A stretch of 64,000 bases of DNA from Bradyrhizobium arachidis (GTDB taxonomy: Bacteria > Pseudomonadota > Alphaproteobacteria > Rhizobiales > Xanthobacteraceae): contig NZ_CP077970.1 in assembly GCF_024758505.1 (NCBI RefSeq), positions 4,464,001-4,528,000 of the forward strand, given 5' to 3'. A model generated the notes under the pieces. That model saw nothing but the letters and a program-made list of their open reading frames with translations, made no database searches and was not told the DNA's origin. The position numbers and the translations under genes are program-made. Position 1 is the stretch's first letter. Every line of letters starts with the position of its first letter. Below, in pieces: positions 19,315 through 30,118 of the stretch.

Positions 19315-20847
19315 TCAGCTCGCTTCCGCCAGCAGCGACAATTGCCGCGGCTGCGGCTCGACCTGGGTCTGGTCGGTGAGGTGGGTCGGATAGGCGCCGG
19401 TGAAGCAATGATCCGAGAATTTTGGATTGGCCGGATCGCGGCCGGGCTCGCCCATCGCGCGGTACATGCCGTCGATCGACAGGAAGGCGAGAGAATCAGC
19501 GCCGATGATCTCGCGCATCTCCTCCAGCGAATGGGTCGCAGCCAGGAGGCCGCCGCGATCCGGCAGGTCGATGCCGTAATAATCGGGATAGAGGATCGGG
19601 GGCGAGGCGAGACGGAAGTGCACCTCGGTCGCGCCGGCATCGCGCATCATGCGCACGATCTTCTTCGAGGTGGTGCCGCGCACCAGCGAGTCGTCGATCA
19701 GGATGATGCGCTTGCCTTCGATCGCGGCGCGGTTCGCTGAATGCTTCATGCGCACGCCGGATTCTCGGATCGCCTGCGTCGGCTGGATGAAGGTGCGGCC
19801 GACATAATGGTTGCGGATGATACCGAGCTCGAACGGCACGCCGGAATGCTGGCTGTAGCCGACCGCGGCGGGCACGCCGGAATCCGGCACCGGCACGACG
19901 ACATCGACCGGCACGTGACTCTCGCGCGCGAGCTGCGCGCCGAAATTCTTGCGCACCTCGTAGACCGAGCGGCCGTGCACGATGGAATCCGGCCGCGCGA
20001 AATAGATGTATTCGAAGATGCAGGGCCGCGGCGCCATCGGCGGAAACGGCTTGTGGATGTCCTGGCCGTTCTCGTCGAACACGATGACTTCGCCCGGCTC
20101 GATGTCGCGGACGAAGCGCGCGCCGATGATGTCGAGCGCGCAGGTCTCCGACGTCAGGATCGGGCAGCCGTCGAGATCGCCGAGCACCAGGGGGCGAATG
20201 CCGCGCGGATCGCGCGCGCCGATTAGCTTCTTGTTGGTCAGCGATACCAGCGCATAGGCGCCCTCGATGGCGCGCAGCGCATCGACGTAACGTTCGATGA
20301 AGCGGCTGCGCTTGGATTGCGCGACCAGGTGCAGGATCACCTCGGTATCGGTGGTCGACTGCATCATCGCGCCGTTCCTGACGAGCTCGCGGCGCAGCGT
20401 CAGGCCGTTGGTGAGGTTGCCGTTGTGGGCGACCGCAAGGCCGCCGGCGTTCAGCTCGGCGAACAGCGGCTGCACGTTGCGCAGGATGGTGGCGCCTGTC
20501 GTGGAGTAGCGGACATGGCCGACCGCGACGCTGCCGGGCAAGCGGTCGATCACCTCGCGGCGGGAGAAGGTGTCGCCGACCAGGCCGAGGCGGCGCTCGG
20601 AGTGAAATCGGTTGCCGTCGTAAGAGACGATGCCGGCGGCTTCCTGGCCGCGGTGCTGAAGGGCGTGGAGACCGAGGGCGGTGATGGCGGCGGCATCGGG
20701 ATGGCCGTAGATGCCGAAGACGCCGCATTCCTCGCGGAGCGTATCCCCCTCCAGATCGTCCTGAAGCTCGATCGCGGCTGGGCCCGAGGACCCGTTCAAG
20801 TCGAGATTTAGCTGGGCGTTCCGGTCAGGGTTTTGCATCTCGTCCAT
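19315..20847 (-). CDS. purF: Amidophosphoribosyltransferase, first committed step of purine synthesis
   Basis: About 510 residues. After a propeptide comes EECGVFG; the Cys (residue 41 from this start) becomes the N-terminal nucleophile of the glutaminase half. The PRPP-binding motif IILIDDSLVRGTTSKK lies near residue 370. I chose the ATG at 20847, directly behind AGAGGCG, over the TTG at 20868; an ATG at 20838 is also possible. It produces phosphoribosylamine from PRPP and glutamine. cvpA lies just upstream, as in E. coli. Confidence 0.95.
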   Translation of the reverse strand: MDEMQNPDRNAQLNLDLNGSSGPAAIELQDDLEGDTLREECGVFGIYGHPDAAAITALGLHALQHRGQEAAGIVSYDGNRFHSERRLGLVGDTFSRREVIDRLPGSVAVGHVRYSTTGATILRNVQPLFAELNAGGLAVAHNGNLTNGLTLRRELVRNGAMMQSTTDTEVILHLVAQSKRSRFIERYVDALRAIEGAYALVSLTNKKLIGARDPRGIRPLVLGDLDGCPILTSETCALDIIGARFVRDIEPGEVIVFDENGQDIHKPFPPMAPRPCIFEYIYFARPDSIVHGRSVYEVRKNFGAQLARESHVPVDVVVPVPDSGVPAAVGYSQHSGVPFELGIIRNHYVGRTFIQPTQAIRESGVRMKHSANRAAIEGKRIILIDDSLVRGTTSKKIVRMMRDAGATEVHFRLASPPILYPDYYGIDLPDRGGLLAATHSLEEMREIIGADSLAFLSIDGMYRAMGEPGRDPANPKFSDHCFTGAYPTHLTDQTQVEPQPRQLSLLAEAS

Positions 20848-20869
20848 CTCGCCTCTGTTCGGGCTCAAA

Positions 20870-21499
20870 TCAACGCGCCGCAGGTTTCTCGATCAGCTTC
20901 TTGAGGCTTTCACGAGCCGGTTTACTGTAGCCGTCGCTGCTGCCCGAAGGCTGCTGCTCGGAATCAGCTTGCTCATCATCTGGTTTGTTTTTCTTGAATC
21001 TCTTCAAGATGGTGTTCTCGGGGTCGTCCGGCAAGAGCGACTTCAGCCATTCCCCGGTCGAATCGAGCACCGTGCGGGACTTTGCGCCGCGGACCCAGTC
21101 CGGCTGCTGCTTGTCGGGAACCAGCCAGATGAAGAACTGGTAAGCAACCACAACGATCAGGAGGCCCCGGGCGAGGCCGAACAGGAACCCCAGCGTCCGA
21201 TCCAGCGCGCCGATTCGGGAGTCCAGGATCATGTCGGAGATGCGCACCGTGATCACGGAGACCACGATCAGCGTGCCCACGAACACGCCGGCGACCACCA
21301 CGACGCTCGCCACCGTGTCGTTGTTGAAATAGGTCTTTGCTGTCGGCAGCAGCTTTGAGAACGAGTACAGCGTGACGATGGCGGCCGCGCCCCAGGCCGC
21401 GATCGACAAAATCTCGCGCATGAAGCCGCGGACCAGGGCCAACAGGCCGGACACGAGCATGACGCCGAGCAGGATCAAATCGAGGATTGTAATCGGCAT
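20870..21499 (-). CDS. cvpA: CvpA family inner-membrane protein
   Basis: 209 residues with four membrane helices in the first 130 (ILDLILLGVMLVSGLLALVRGFMREILSIAAWG is the conserved start) and a charged cytosolic tail ending in KKNKPDDEQADSEQQ and KKLIEKPAAR. CvpA is associated with colicin V production and envelope stress in enterics. Its linkage to purF is ancient. The tail is longer and more polar than in E. coli (162 residues). Confidence 0.9.
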   Translation of the reverse strand: MPITILDLILLGVMLVSGLLALVRGFMREILSIAAWGAAAIVTLYSFSKLLPTAKTYFNNDTVASVVVVAGVFVGTLIVVSVITVRISDMILDSRIGALDRTLGFLFGLARGLLIVVVAYQFFIWLVPDKQQPDWVRGAKSRTVLDSTGEWLKSLLPDDPENTILKRFKKNKPDDEQADSEQQPSGSSDGYSKPARESLKKLIEKPAAR

Positions 21500-21666
21500 C
21501 GGCTGGTTGGTCCGCTCGTACTCTCAAAGGCGTTTTGCGAATCGGTGATCTGGCCGCCGCCCTAACTGACGGGCAGACGGCAGTCCCGGCAAGGCCGGAG
21601 CCACGCAATCCCATGCTGCTTTTGTGCGCGCTGTATAGCGGCGGGGGCGGGCAACGTCACCTCCGC

Positions 21667-23124
<1,458 letters not shown>

Positions 23125-23276
23125 AGGGGGTATGTGCGCGAGTCGCGTTTTGTTCGGGTCTGCTGATAGCACGGATACACCGATTGTTAGCCCTAAGTCG
23201 GCGCACCGGGATCCGTTTTGCCAAATGTTAGCGGACGCCGGTCCAACCTCGGAACAATTCGGGGTGGCGAGAAAAA

Positions 23277-24437
23277 ATGTCGAGGCTTCTGAGCGTTTTG
23301 ATTGCCGCAGGGCTGGCCTGCGGTCTGCTCGCGTCGTCTGGCGGGGCGATAGCCGGCGGAGCCGAGCTGAAGGTCGTCTTCGTCAATCCCGGCAAGACCG
23401 GCGAGGTCTATTGGGACATGGTCTCCGGGACCATGAAGGCCGCCGGCCGCAAGCTGAACATGGATGTCGAGGTGCTCGTCAGCGAGCGCAACTTCCGCAC
23501 CATGCAGGAGCTCGGCCTCGGCGTCGTCGCGCGCGCGGACAAGCCCGATTTCCTGATCCTGTCCAACGAGGAATCTGCGGCCGTGCCGGTCCTCGAAGCG
23601 GCGGAAGCCGCAGGGATCAAGACGCTGTTGCTGTCGAACACGCTGATCGGCGCTGATGCGGCCCGTCTCGGGCCGCCGCGCGCAAAGTTGAAGATGTGGC
23701 TCGGCGACATCACCACGGACCTGCAAACCGCGGGCACGCGGATGGCGAACGCGCTCATCGACGCTGCGCGCAGCGAAAAATGGCAGAGCCCGGACGGCAA
23801 GATTCACATCCTCGGTATCGGCGGCGACGAAATCACGCCGGCCTCGATCGCCCGCAATGTCGGGCTCGATCTTGCGGTGGCCGCCGCGCCCGACGTGGTG
23901 GTCGACCGCATGCTGTTCGCCAATTGGACGCAGTCGGAGGCCGAGCAGGTCACCGCCAACTATCTGAGCTGGGCCGTGCGCAAGGGCATCCGTCCTGCGG
24001 GCGTCTGGGCCGGCAACGATCCGATGGCGCTCGGCGCCATCAAGGCGGCGGTGGCTGCCGGGCTCGAACCGGGCAGGGATCTTCAGATCGTCGGCCTCAA
24101 CTGGTCGGAGGACGCGCTGCGCGAGATCACGGCGGGACGGCTGCTCCTGACTGACGGCGGCCATTTCCTGCTCGGCGGCTGGTCGATGGTGCTGTTGCGC
24201 GACTACGCCGACGGCTGCGATTTCGGCGCGGTCTCGCCGCATGTCCAGGTCAAGACGTCGGCGATCACGCGCGACAATCTTTCCTCGGTCAGCATCCTGA
24301 TCAAGACCCGCGCCTTCGACCAGATCGACTTTGTGCGTTTCAGGGCCAAGGCGGGCGATTGTGGCCAGTATGACTTCTCCATCGCCGCATTGATCGCCTC
24401 CATGTCGTCGAACGGCGTCCGGGCGTCGAACGAATGA
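23277..24437 (+). CDS. Periplasmic type-1 binding protein paired with a GGDEF-EAL sensor
   Basis: 386 residues. A signal peptide ends near AIAGGAE, then a sugar-type (Peripla_BP_4) fold: LKVVFVNPGKTGEVYWDMVSG at the first strand, a hinge near residue 130, and GVWAGNDPMALGAIKAA, a typical ligand-site segment. No transporter genes adjoin. Instead the stop codon overlaps the start of a membrane GGDEF-EAL protein (ATGA). By analogy with LuxP-LuxQ, it may bind a small molecule and signal through that protein; this is inference. Confidence 0.88.
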   Translation: MSRLLSVLIAAGLACGLLASSGGAIAGGAELKVVFVNPGKTGEVYWDMVSGTMKAAGRKLNMDVEVLVSERNFRTMQELGLGVVARADKPDFLILSNEESAAVPVLEAAEAAGIKTLLLSNTLIGADAARLGPPRAKLKMWLGDITTDLQTAGTRMANALIDAARSEKWQSPDGKIHILGIGGDEITPASIARNVGLDLAVAAAPDVVVDRMLFANWTQSEAEQVTANYLSWAVRKGIRPAGVWAGNDPMALGAIKAAVAAGLEPGRDLQIVGLNWSEDALREITAGRLLLTDGGHFLLGGWSMVLLRDYADGCDFGAVSPHVQVKTSAITRDNLSSVSILIKTRAFDQIDFVRFRAKAGDCGQYDFSIAALIASMSSNGVRASNE

Positions 24438-26527
24438 TGCAGGACGACGCGATGGAAGGTCCTGAGCAGCCTGCGCGAGCCGTTGCGGCGGCGCCGCCGC
24501 GTTCGGTCATCCATTCGATGATCTGGGCGACCGTGCCTGCGCTCCTGCTGGTGCAATTGCTCGCCTCGGCCGGTATCGAAGTCTCCAGCTTCCTGTCGCA
24601 GATGCGCCAGCTCGACGCCCGCATCGCGCGGGCTGCCGAAAGCCGCGCTCACCTCATCGCAGAGCCGCTGTGGAAGTTGCGCTACGCGCAGGTCACCGCC
24701 GTACTCGGCGAGATCCTGCACGACGAAGCGATCTCGGCCGCCATCGTCTACGACGATACCGGCTCCGTCGTTGCCCGCGTGCCCGCGCAGCCGGTGACAT
24801 CAGGCGCCACCATGGTGTCGCGTTCCATCGACTACAGCAACGGCAACATCACGGTTCAGGCCGGCCGCATCGCGATCGCCTATTCCTACGGGGCGATCTA
24901 CGCAGAGACAGGCAAGGCGCTGGCGCGGCTCTTCGTCGCCGGCCTGCTCGCGACGCTCGTGACCCTGCTCGCGCTGCGGATCTCGGCCAACATCTTCATT
25001 GGCAAGCCGCTCTCGGTGATGATGTCGGCGATCCAGCGCAGCAAGCGCGACGGCCGGGCCTATCAGGCCGACATTTCCTCGACCAACGAATTCGGGCAGT
25101 TGGCGCAGGCCTTCAACGCCATGCAGCACACGACGTCGGATGCGCTGGAGCAACTGCGTCATCTCGCCTGGCACGATCCGTTGACGGGATTGCCGAACCG
25201 GAGGTCGTTGACCGAGCGGCTGGCGATCTTGAGCCGCACCGCGCGCATTCCCGATGCGCTGATCTCCTTCTGCTTCATCGACCTCGACGACTTCAAGGGC
25301 ATCAATGACACGTTTGGCCACGACGCGGGCGACCGCTTCCTGGTGCACATCGCGGGTCTGTTGCGTGATGCGGTCGACCAGGACGACTGGGTCGCGCGGC
25401 TCGGCGGCGACGAATTCGTCGTCATCCGTCCTGATGTCGCTGACGAGCCGGCCGCGCAGGCCTTCGCCGCCAGATTGTTAGGGGCCATCTCCGAGCCGGT
25501 CCGGCTCCATGACAAGCAGGTGGTGCCGCGCGCCTCGATCGGGCTTGCTGTGCGCCGCGCCGACGATCCCGAATTGGCGCACCTGCCGGCGCTCGCCGAC
25601 ATCGCGCTCTACCACGCCAAGAGCAAGGCGCCCGGCACGATCGCGGTGCTCAACGAGGAGCTTCAGCGCGACTATCGCCGCCGCCGGGAGCTCGAGCTCG
25701 CGATCCCCGCCGGCTTTGCCGAGCGCGAGTTCGAGGTCTGGTACCAGAGCCAGGTCGATCTCGACACCAATGAGGTCGTCAGCCTCGAAGCGCTGATCCG
25801 CTGGCGCCATCCCGACCATGGCATCATTTCGCCCGCCGAGTTCCTGCCGCTGATCGAGCGCAGCGGCAACGCCTCGCGGCTCACCAATTATGTGCTCACC
25901 GACGCCTGTTACGCGCTCAACCGCCTCGCGGCCGCGGGCCGGCCTGAGATCCGCATCGCCATCAACCTGCCGCCGTCGGAATTGGCGGACCAGTCTTTTG
26001 CCGACCACATGCAGGAGACCTGCACGCGCCTTGGCGTCGCTGCGTCATCCCTCGAGCTGGAGATCACCGAGGGCTCGCTGATCAACAACATCGCCAGCGC
26101 GTCCGAGACGCTACGGCGGCTGCGTGCGATGGGGGCGACGATCGCGCTCGACGATTTCGGCACGGGCTACAGCTCGCTGGCGCATCTGCGGCGTTTTCCG
26201 CTCGACAAGGTCAAGATCGACAAGGCGTTCATCAGCGACATCCCCGACAGCGCCGAGGACAAGGCGATCGTCGGCGTCATCGCTTCGCTCGCCGGCACGC
26301 TGGATCTGACGCTCGTGGCCGAAGGCATCGAGCGCGCCGAGCAGGCGCAGGCGATGACCGAGATGGGCGTGCGGTACGGGCAGGGCTATTTCTATCAGCG
26401 GCCGCAGCCGCTGGACGCCGTGCTCAAGCTGCTCGAACGGCAGGCGGTTGCGGAGGGGACGTCCCGGGTGCTCGCGACAAGTCCGTCCCTGGTGCCTGAA
26501 TTGTGGGTGCCTGAACCGGCCGAGTGA
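24434..26527 (+). CDS. Membrane-bound dual GGDEF-EAL cyclic-di-GMP protein
   Basis: 697 residues: helix 1 about 29-50, a periplasmic sensor region about 51-165, helix 2 about 166-190, a HAMP-like linker (STNEFGQLAQAFNAMQ), GGDEF domain with intact GGDEF at 324-328, and EAL domain with EAL at 452-454. EAL-domain motifs such as DDFGTGYSSL are intact. Both diguanylate cyclase and phosphodiesterase activity are therefore possible. It is co-translated with the binding protein before it, which would dock on the periplasmic region. Confidence 0.93.
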   Translation: MMQDDAMEGPEQPARAVAAAPPRSVIHSMIWATVPALLLVQLLASAGIEVSSFLSQMRQLDARIARAAESRAHLIAEPLWKLRYAQVTAVLGEILHDEAISAAIVYDDTGSVVARVPAQPVTSGATMVSRSIDYSNGNITVQAGRIAIAYSYGAIYAETGKALARLFVAGLLATLVTLLALRISANIFIGKPLSVMMSAIQRSKRDGRAYQADISSTNEFGQLAQAFNAMQHTTSDALEQLRHLAWHDPLTGLPNRRSLTERLAILSRTARIPDALISFCFIDLDDFKGINDTFGHDAGDRFLVHIAGLLRDAVDQDDWVARLGGDEFVVIRPDVADEPAAQAFAARLLGAISEPVRLHDKQVVPRASIGLAVRRADDPELAHLPALADIALYHAKSKAPGTIAVLNEELQRDYRRRRELELAIPAGFAEREFEVWYQSQVDLDTNEVVSLEALIRWRHPDHGIISPAEFLPLIERSGNASRLTNYVLTDACYALNRLAAAGRPEIRIAINLPPSELADQSFADHMQETCTRLGVAASSLELEITEGSLINNIASASETLRRLRAMGATIALDDFGTGYSSLAHLRRFPLDKVKIDKAFISDIPDSAEDKAIVGVIASLAGTLDLTLVAEGIERAEQAQAMTEMGVRYGQGYFYQRPQPLDAVLKLLERQAVAEGTSRVLATSPSLVPELWVPEPAE

Positions 26528-26548
26528 TTGCGCGAGCCGCGCGACCCG

Positions 26549-26956
26549 TCAGCGACCGGCCTTGCTTCCCTTCTTCATCTCGCATCGCAGATAGGGCTTG
26601 CCGTCGATGGTGAGCATGCCGTTTGGGCCTTGGGCGAGCTTGATCGTCACCTTCCGGCCTGCGACGCCTTTCTTGTAGTCGTCCCAGAACTCAAAGCACG
26701 TCGCCGTCAGCACCAGTCCGGTACCGGAAGGAGCTTTGCGGTCGATCCGGCAATGGTTTTCGTATTGATCGACGATCGGCGCCGGCTTGCCCTTGATGAC
26801 ATTGTCGAGGTCGACCAACGTCTTGCTGTCGGGACCTTCCTCATTGCGGCAGTCCTTTTGGCTTCTCGCCCAGAGCCCATCGAACGGCGTGGCGGCAGAC
26901 GCGGCTTGCACGCCGGAGGCGAGAGCGAGGCACAGGATCGCGGGGGACAGGCGCAT
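26549..26956 (-). CDS. Small secreted protein of unknown function
   Basis: 135 residues from the ATG at 26956, which opens a good signal peptide (RLSPAILCLALASGVQAASA). The mature part starts TPFDGLWARSQKDCRNEEGPDS and has four cysteines in two likely pairs plus a C-terminal basic KKGSKAGR. It resembles small periplasmic 'DGxW' proteins common in Bradyrhizobium. No catalytic motif is visible. The frame is open further upstream, but that part lacks a sensible start. Confidence 0.75.
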   Translation of the reverse strand: MRLSPAILCLALASGVQAASAATPFDGLWARSQKDCRNEEGPDSKTLVDLDNVIKGKPAPIVDQYENHCRIDRKAPSGTGLVLTATCFEFWDDYKKGVAGRKVTIKLAQGPNGMLTIDGKPYLRCEMKKGSKAGR

Positions 26957-27024
26957 TGAACAACTCGGCGGACGGGGAGGGCTCGCGATATCAGTCTGAA
27001 ATCCCAACGCCGTGGTTCGAAACC

Positions 27025-27837
27025 TTACGAATTTGTCGCAGACCACAGCAGCGACAGGCCGGCAGCCAGCATGATGCCGTCCATCACCAGGCGGAACACG
27101 TCAGGTTTCAGATGCAGTACGAAGCGTTTTGCGATGAAGGCGCCGAACATGAGCGATGAGCCGGCGATCAGGCCCTTGGCGAAGACGTCGGCCGTCAGTG
27201 CGCCGAAGCGTTCGAAGGTCACGGACTTTGAGAAATAGAGCCCGAGCGAGGCGGCGGCTTCGGTCGCGAGGAAGGCGCCCTTGGTCAGGCCGTAGAACAG
27301 GAACAGCGGCACGCTGAGCGGCCCGGTCGAGACCACGATGCCGGTGAGGTAGCCGATGACGGCGCCGCCGATCGCGAGATGCCAGAGGTTGGCCTTCAGA
27401 TTGTGCCGCGCAAGCCAATGCCGCACCGGCACCATGGCGATGAGGAAGACCCCGATCGCGAGATCGACCGCGCGCGCGGGCAGCGCGAGCAGCGTGCGTG
27501 CGCCGAGCGCGGCGGCAGGAATGCCCGTGACCGAATAGGCCGCGCAGGCCCGCCAATCCACCTCGCGCCACCACGCCAGGATGCGCGAGAAGTTGGCCAT
27601 CACGGCGGCCACTGCCATGATCGGCACGGCCTCTTTCGGGCCGAACTCGTAGATCAGCACCGGCATCAGCATGATCGACGAGCCGGTCCCGACGATGCCG
27701 GAGATCGTGCCGGCGATCAGACCGACGGTGAGGATGAAGAGGAAGGCCAAGAGGAGGGCTCCGGGAATCGGCCAAGTGTAGCCCAATCGGCGGGCTGAGC
27801 CTGCCCAAAGCGTTCCCTGCGAGGCTGCTGACAGCAT
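27025..27837 (-). CDS. TauE/SafE family anion permease
   Basis: About 270 residues and eight hydrophobic helices, with the family's inverted halves: GLIAGTISGIVGTGSSIMLMP at the front and GYLTGIVVSTGPLSVPLFLFYGL in the middle. Members export or import sulfite, sulfoacetate, taurine-derived or related organic anions. No sulfur-metabolism gene is adjacent, so the substrate is open. The first 20 residues look unlike a membrane start; an internal TTG at 27786 is an alternative start. Confidence 0.85.
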   Translation of the reverse strand: MLSAASQGTLWAGSARRLGYTWPIPGALLLAFLFILTVGLIAGTISGIVGTGSSIMLMPVLIYEFGPKEAVPIMAVAAVMANFSRILAWWREVDWRACAAYSVTGIPAAALGARTLLALPARAVDLAIGVFLIAMVPVRHWLARHNLKANLWHLAIGGAVIGYLTGIVVSTGPLSVPLFLFYGLTKGAFLATEAAASLGLYFSKSVTFERFGALTADVFAKGLIAGSSLMFGAFIAKRFVLHLKPDVFRLVMDGIMLAAGLSLLWSATNS

Positions 27838-27899
27838 GTTGGCAGCAGGCCTCGGCTACGACCATCTCCTGCCAATTGTGGGAACGGAGGGAGTAGGTC

Positions 27900-28268
27900 A
27901 TGCCGGTCGAGGGAAGCTGCCATTGTGGTGAGACGGTGTTTGAGGTCAGCGAGGCGCCGGAGGGCGTGACACGTTGCACCTGCTCGTTATGCGCCAAGCG
28001 CGGCGCCCTGTGGGCCTATTACAAGCCCGCCCAGTTCCGCCTGCTGTCGCCACCTGAAAACGTCAAAACCTATCTCTGGGGCAGCCGCACTGTAAAACAT
28101 CACTTTTGCGCGGGCTGCGGCTGCGGGACCTATTCGGAGTCGCCGGACTGGTCGACCGGCAAGCCCGACTTCGACAATCCGAAGGTTGCCGTGAACGCAC
28201 GCCTGTTCGACGATTTCGATCTCGACGCGGTGCCGGTCAACATGATCGACGGCAAGAACCTTTGGTGA
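27900..28268 (+). CDS. GFA-domain (glutathione-dependent formaldehyde-activating / CENP-V) protein
   Basis: 122 residues containing the zinc-binding cysteines of the GFA fold: SCHCGE near residue 6, CTCSLCAKRG near 27 and CAGCGCGTYSES near 66. These bind two zinc ions. Biochemical proof of formaldehyde activation is limited to a few members, so the name gives the domain only. It is plus strand, divergent from the TauE gene, and followed by a repeat element. Confidence 0.88.
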   Translation: MPVEGSCHCGETVFEVSEAPEGVTRCTCSLCAKRGALWAYYKPAQFRLLSPPENVKTYLWGSRTVKHHFCAGCGCGTYSESPDWSTGKPDFDNPKVAVNARLFDDFDLDAVPVNMIDGKNLW

Positions 28269-28330
28269 GTCTCGGACGCTGTCTCCGCGGCCTTGAGCCG
28301 TCAGGTGAAAGCTGATTTGCTTCTGCCACC

Positions 28331-28431
28331 AGAGCGTTTTCCAGCGAAGTGGACCCCGGTTCGCGTCAAGAAAACGCGGCAAAGACAAGAATCTAGAGCA
28401 TCCGTTCCGATTCTATCGGAACGGAAGCTCT
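28331..28431 (-). repeat. Composite interspersed repeat, copy A
   Basis: Module 1: AGAGCGTTTTCCAGCGAAGTGG...CCGGTTCGCGTCAAGAAAACGC; module 2: a perfect stem TCCGTTCCGAT-tct-ATCGGAACGGA (28401-28425) ending AGCTCT. The same two modules occur in the opposite orientation at 33745-33849, and module 1 alone at 43521-43581. It is non-coding and carries no transposase. Confidence 0.85.
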
Positions 28432-28455
28432 GGGGAGCCAAGGTGGGAGAAGCTA

Positions 28456-29274
28456 ATGATGCGCCATCTGTTGCAAACGTTGTTCGCGGCCTGCCTCGCA
28501 GGTGCAGCATGCTTCAACGCCGCGCACGCCCAGACCAAGCCGAAGGTCACGACGCTGGGGCCGGATTTCCCCAAGGCCGTGATGTTCGTTGGAAACAGCT
28601 TCTTCTACTACAATAACGGCCTGCCCGGGCACGTCACGAATCTCGAAAAGGCCGCCGATCCCGCCAACAAGGCGAGCTATCGCAACACCATGGTCACGAT
28701 CGGCGGCTCCGGCCTCGACTGGCACGACATGGAGAATCTGCTGCGGCCGGGCGGCATCGGCGCGTACTCCTTCGACGAGCAGAACAACGTCGTCTTCAAC
28801 AAGCCCGGCAGGCAATACGAAGCCGTCGTGATGATGGATTGCAGCCAGTGCCCGATCCATCCGCAGTTGAAGGGCGCGTTCACCGACTTTGCGAAGAAGG
28901 ACAGCGCGATCGTTCGCGCCCACGACATGCGGCCGGTGCTGTTTATGTCCTGGGCCTATGCCGACAAGCCGGAAATGACGGCGGAGCTTGCCGAGGCCTA
29001 TACGATCGCGGGCAACGACAATGACGTGCTGGTGATCCCCGCGGGCCTGGCTTTCGCGCGCGTCCGAAAAATTCAGCCGGAGCTCAATCTGTATGCGCCT
29101 GACAAGCGCCACCCGAGTCTCGCCGGAACGTACCTTGCGAGCTGCGTGACCTATGCTGCGCTGACGGGACGTTCGCCCGTCGGCAATTCCTACGGCGTTG
29201 GGCTGGATCCTGAGATCACGCAGCTCTTGCAGAAGGCCGCCTGGGACACGGTGCAGGAGTATTACGGGCCCTGA
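28456..29274 (+). CDS. Secreted SGNH-hydrolase-like protein
   Basis: 272 residues. A signal peptide (about 1-25, ending AAHAQ) is followed by AVMFVGNSFFYYNNGL; G-N-S with Ser 48 corresponds to block I of SGNH/GDSL hydrolases. Near the C-terminus DKRHPSLAGTYLASCV provides the expected D..H block V. A lipase or carbohydrate-esterase role in the periplasm is plausible; DUF4886-type members look similar. GGGAGA precedes the ATG. Confidence 0.8.
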   Translation: MMRHLLQTLFAACLAGAACFNAAHAQTKPKVTTLGPDFPKAVMFVGNSFFYYNNGLPGHVTNLEKAADPANKASYRNTMVTIGGSGLDWHDMENLLRPGGIGAYSFDEQNNVVFNKPGRQYEAVVMMDCSQCPIHPQLKGAFTDFAKKDSAIVRAHDMRPVLFMSWAYADKPEMTAELAEAYTIAGNDNDVLVIPAGLAFARVRKIQPELNLYAPDKRHPSLAGTYLASCVTYAALTGRSPVGNSYGVGLDPEITQLLQKAAWDTVQEYYGP

Positions 29275-29278
29275 AGCG

Positions 29279-30055
29279 TCATCTGTCGCGCAGCACCGCC
29301 CACGCCGGCGCGTGATCGCTCGCGCCGTCCTCGCCGCGGATCGTCTTGTCGACGCCGGCTTTGGCGAGGCGAGGGGCAAGTGCCGGGCTGAGCAGGAGAT
29401 GATCGAGCCGCAGGCCCGCATCGCGCGGCCAGCGGTTTCGCTTGTAGTCCCAGAACGTGTAGATGCGTTTCTCCGGGTGCGTCTCGCGGATCGCATCGCA
29501 CCAGCCTTGTGCGACGAGCGAGGCGAAGGCCGAGCGGCTTTTCGGCTGGATCAGCGCGTCCATGTCCCATGATTTGGTCGGATAGATGTCGAGCGGCGTC
29601 GGCGCGACGTTGTAGTCGCCGGCGAGCACGACCGGCAGGTTCTGTTTGATGAGCGTTTTGGCGTGACGCTTCAGCCGCGCGAACCAGGCGAGCTTGTAGT
29701 CGAATTTCGGCCCCGGCTGCGGGTTTCCATTCGGCAGATAGATGCTGGTGACGATGACGCCGCGCACGGCGGCTTCGATGTAGCGCGCCTCGTGATCTCC
29801 GCGATCGCCGGGCAACTCGGTGCGCGTCAACACCGGCTCGGCATTGCGCGCCAGGATGGCGACGCCGTTCCATATCTTCTGGCCGCGCCACACCGCGCCG
29901 TAGCCGGCCTTCTCGATCGCAGTGATCGGGAATTCGGCATCGGTCGCCTTCAATTCCTGGAGCGCGACGACGTCAGGCTTGGCCGCGCGCAGCCAGCGCA
30001 ACAAATTGGGCAGGCGGCGGTTGATATTGTTGATGTTGAATGTTGCGACCTTCAT
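29279..30055 (-). CDS. xthA: Exodeoxyribonuclease III family AP endonuclease
   Basis: 258 residues of the EEP fold: ATFNINNINRRLPNLLRWL at the start, LQELKATD (metal-binding Glu), LAGDYNVAP (catalytic Asp/Asn) and the terminal SDHAPAW His. It cleaves abasic DNA and trims 3' blocked ends. It runs convergent with the SGNH gene, with four bases between their stops. It lies downstream of alr on the same strand with a 63-base gap. Confidence 0.93.
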   Translation of the reverse strand: MKVATFNINNINRRLPNLLRWLRAAKPDVVALQELKATDAEFPITAIEKAGYGAVWRGQKIWNGVAILARNAEPVLTRTELPGDRGDHEARYIEAAVRGVIVTSIYLPNGNPQPGPKFDYKLAWFARLKRHAKTLIKQNLPVVLAGDYNVAPTPLDIYPTKSWDMDALIQPKSRSAFASLVAQGWCDAIRETHPEKRIYTFWDYKRNRWPRDAGLRLDHLLLSPALAPRLAKAGVDKTIRGEDGASDHAPAWAVLRDR

Positions 30056-30118
30056 GGGCGGAGGCGGCGCGCGCTCGATTTCAAGAAGGTCGTCGACGGA
30101 ATGAGGAAGTAAGCGCGA

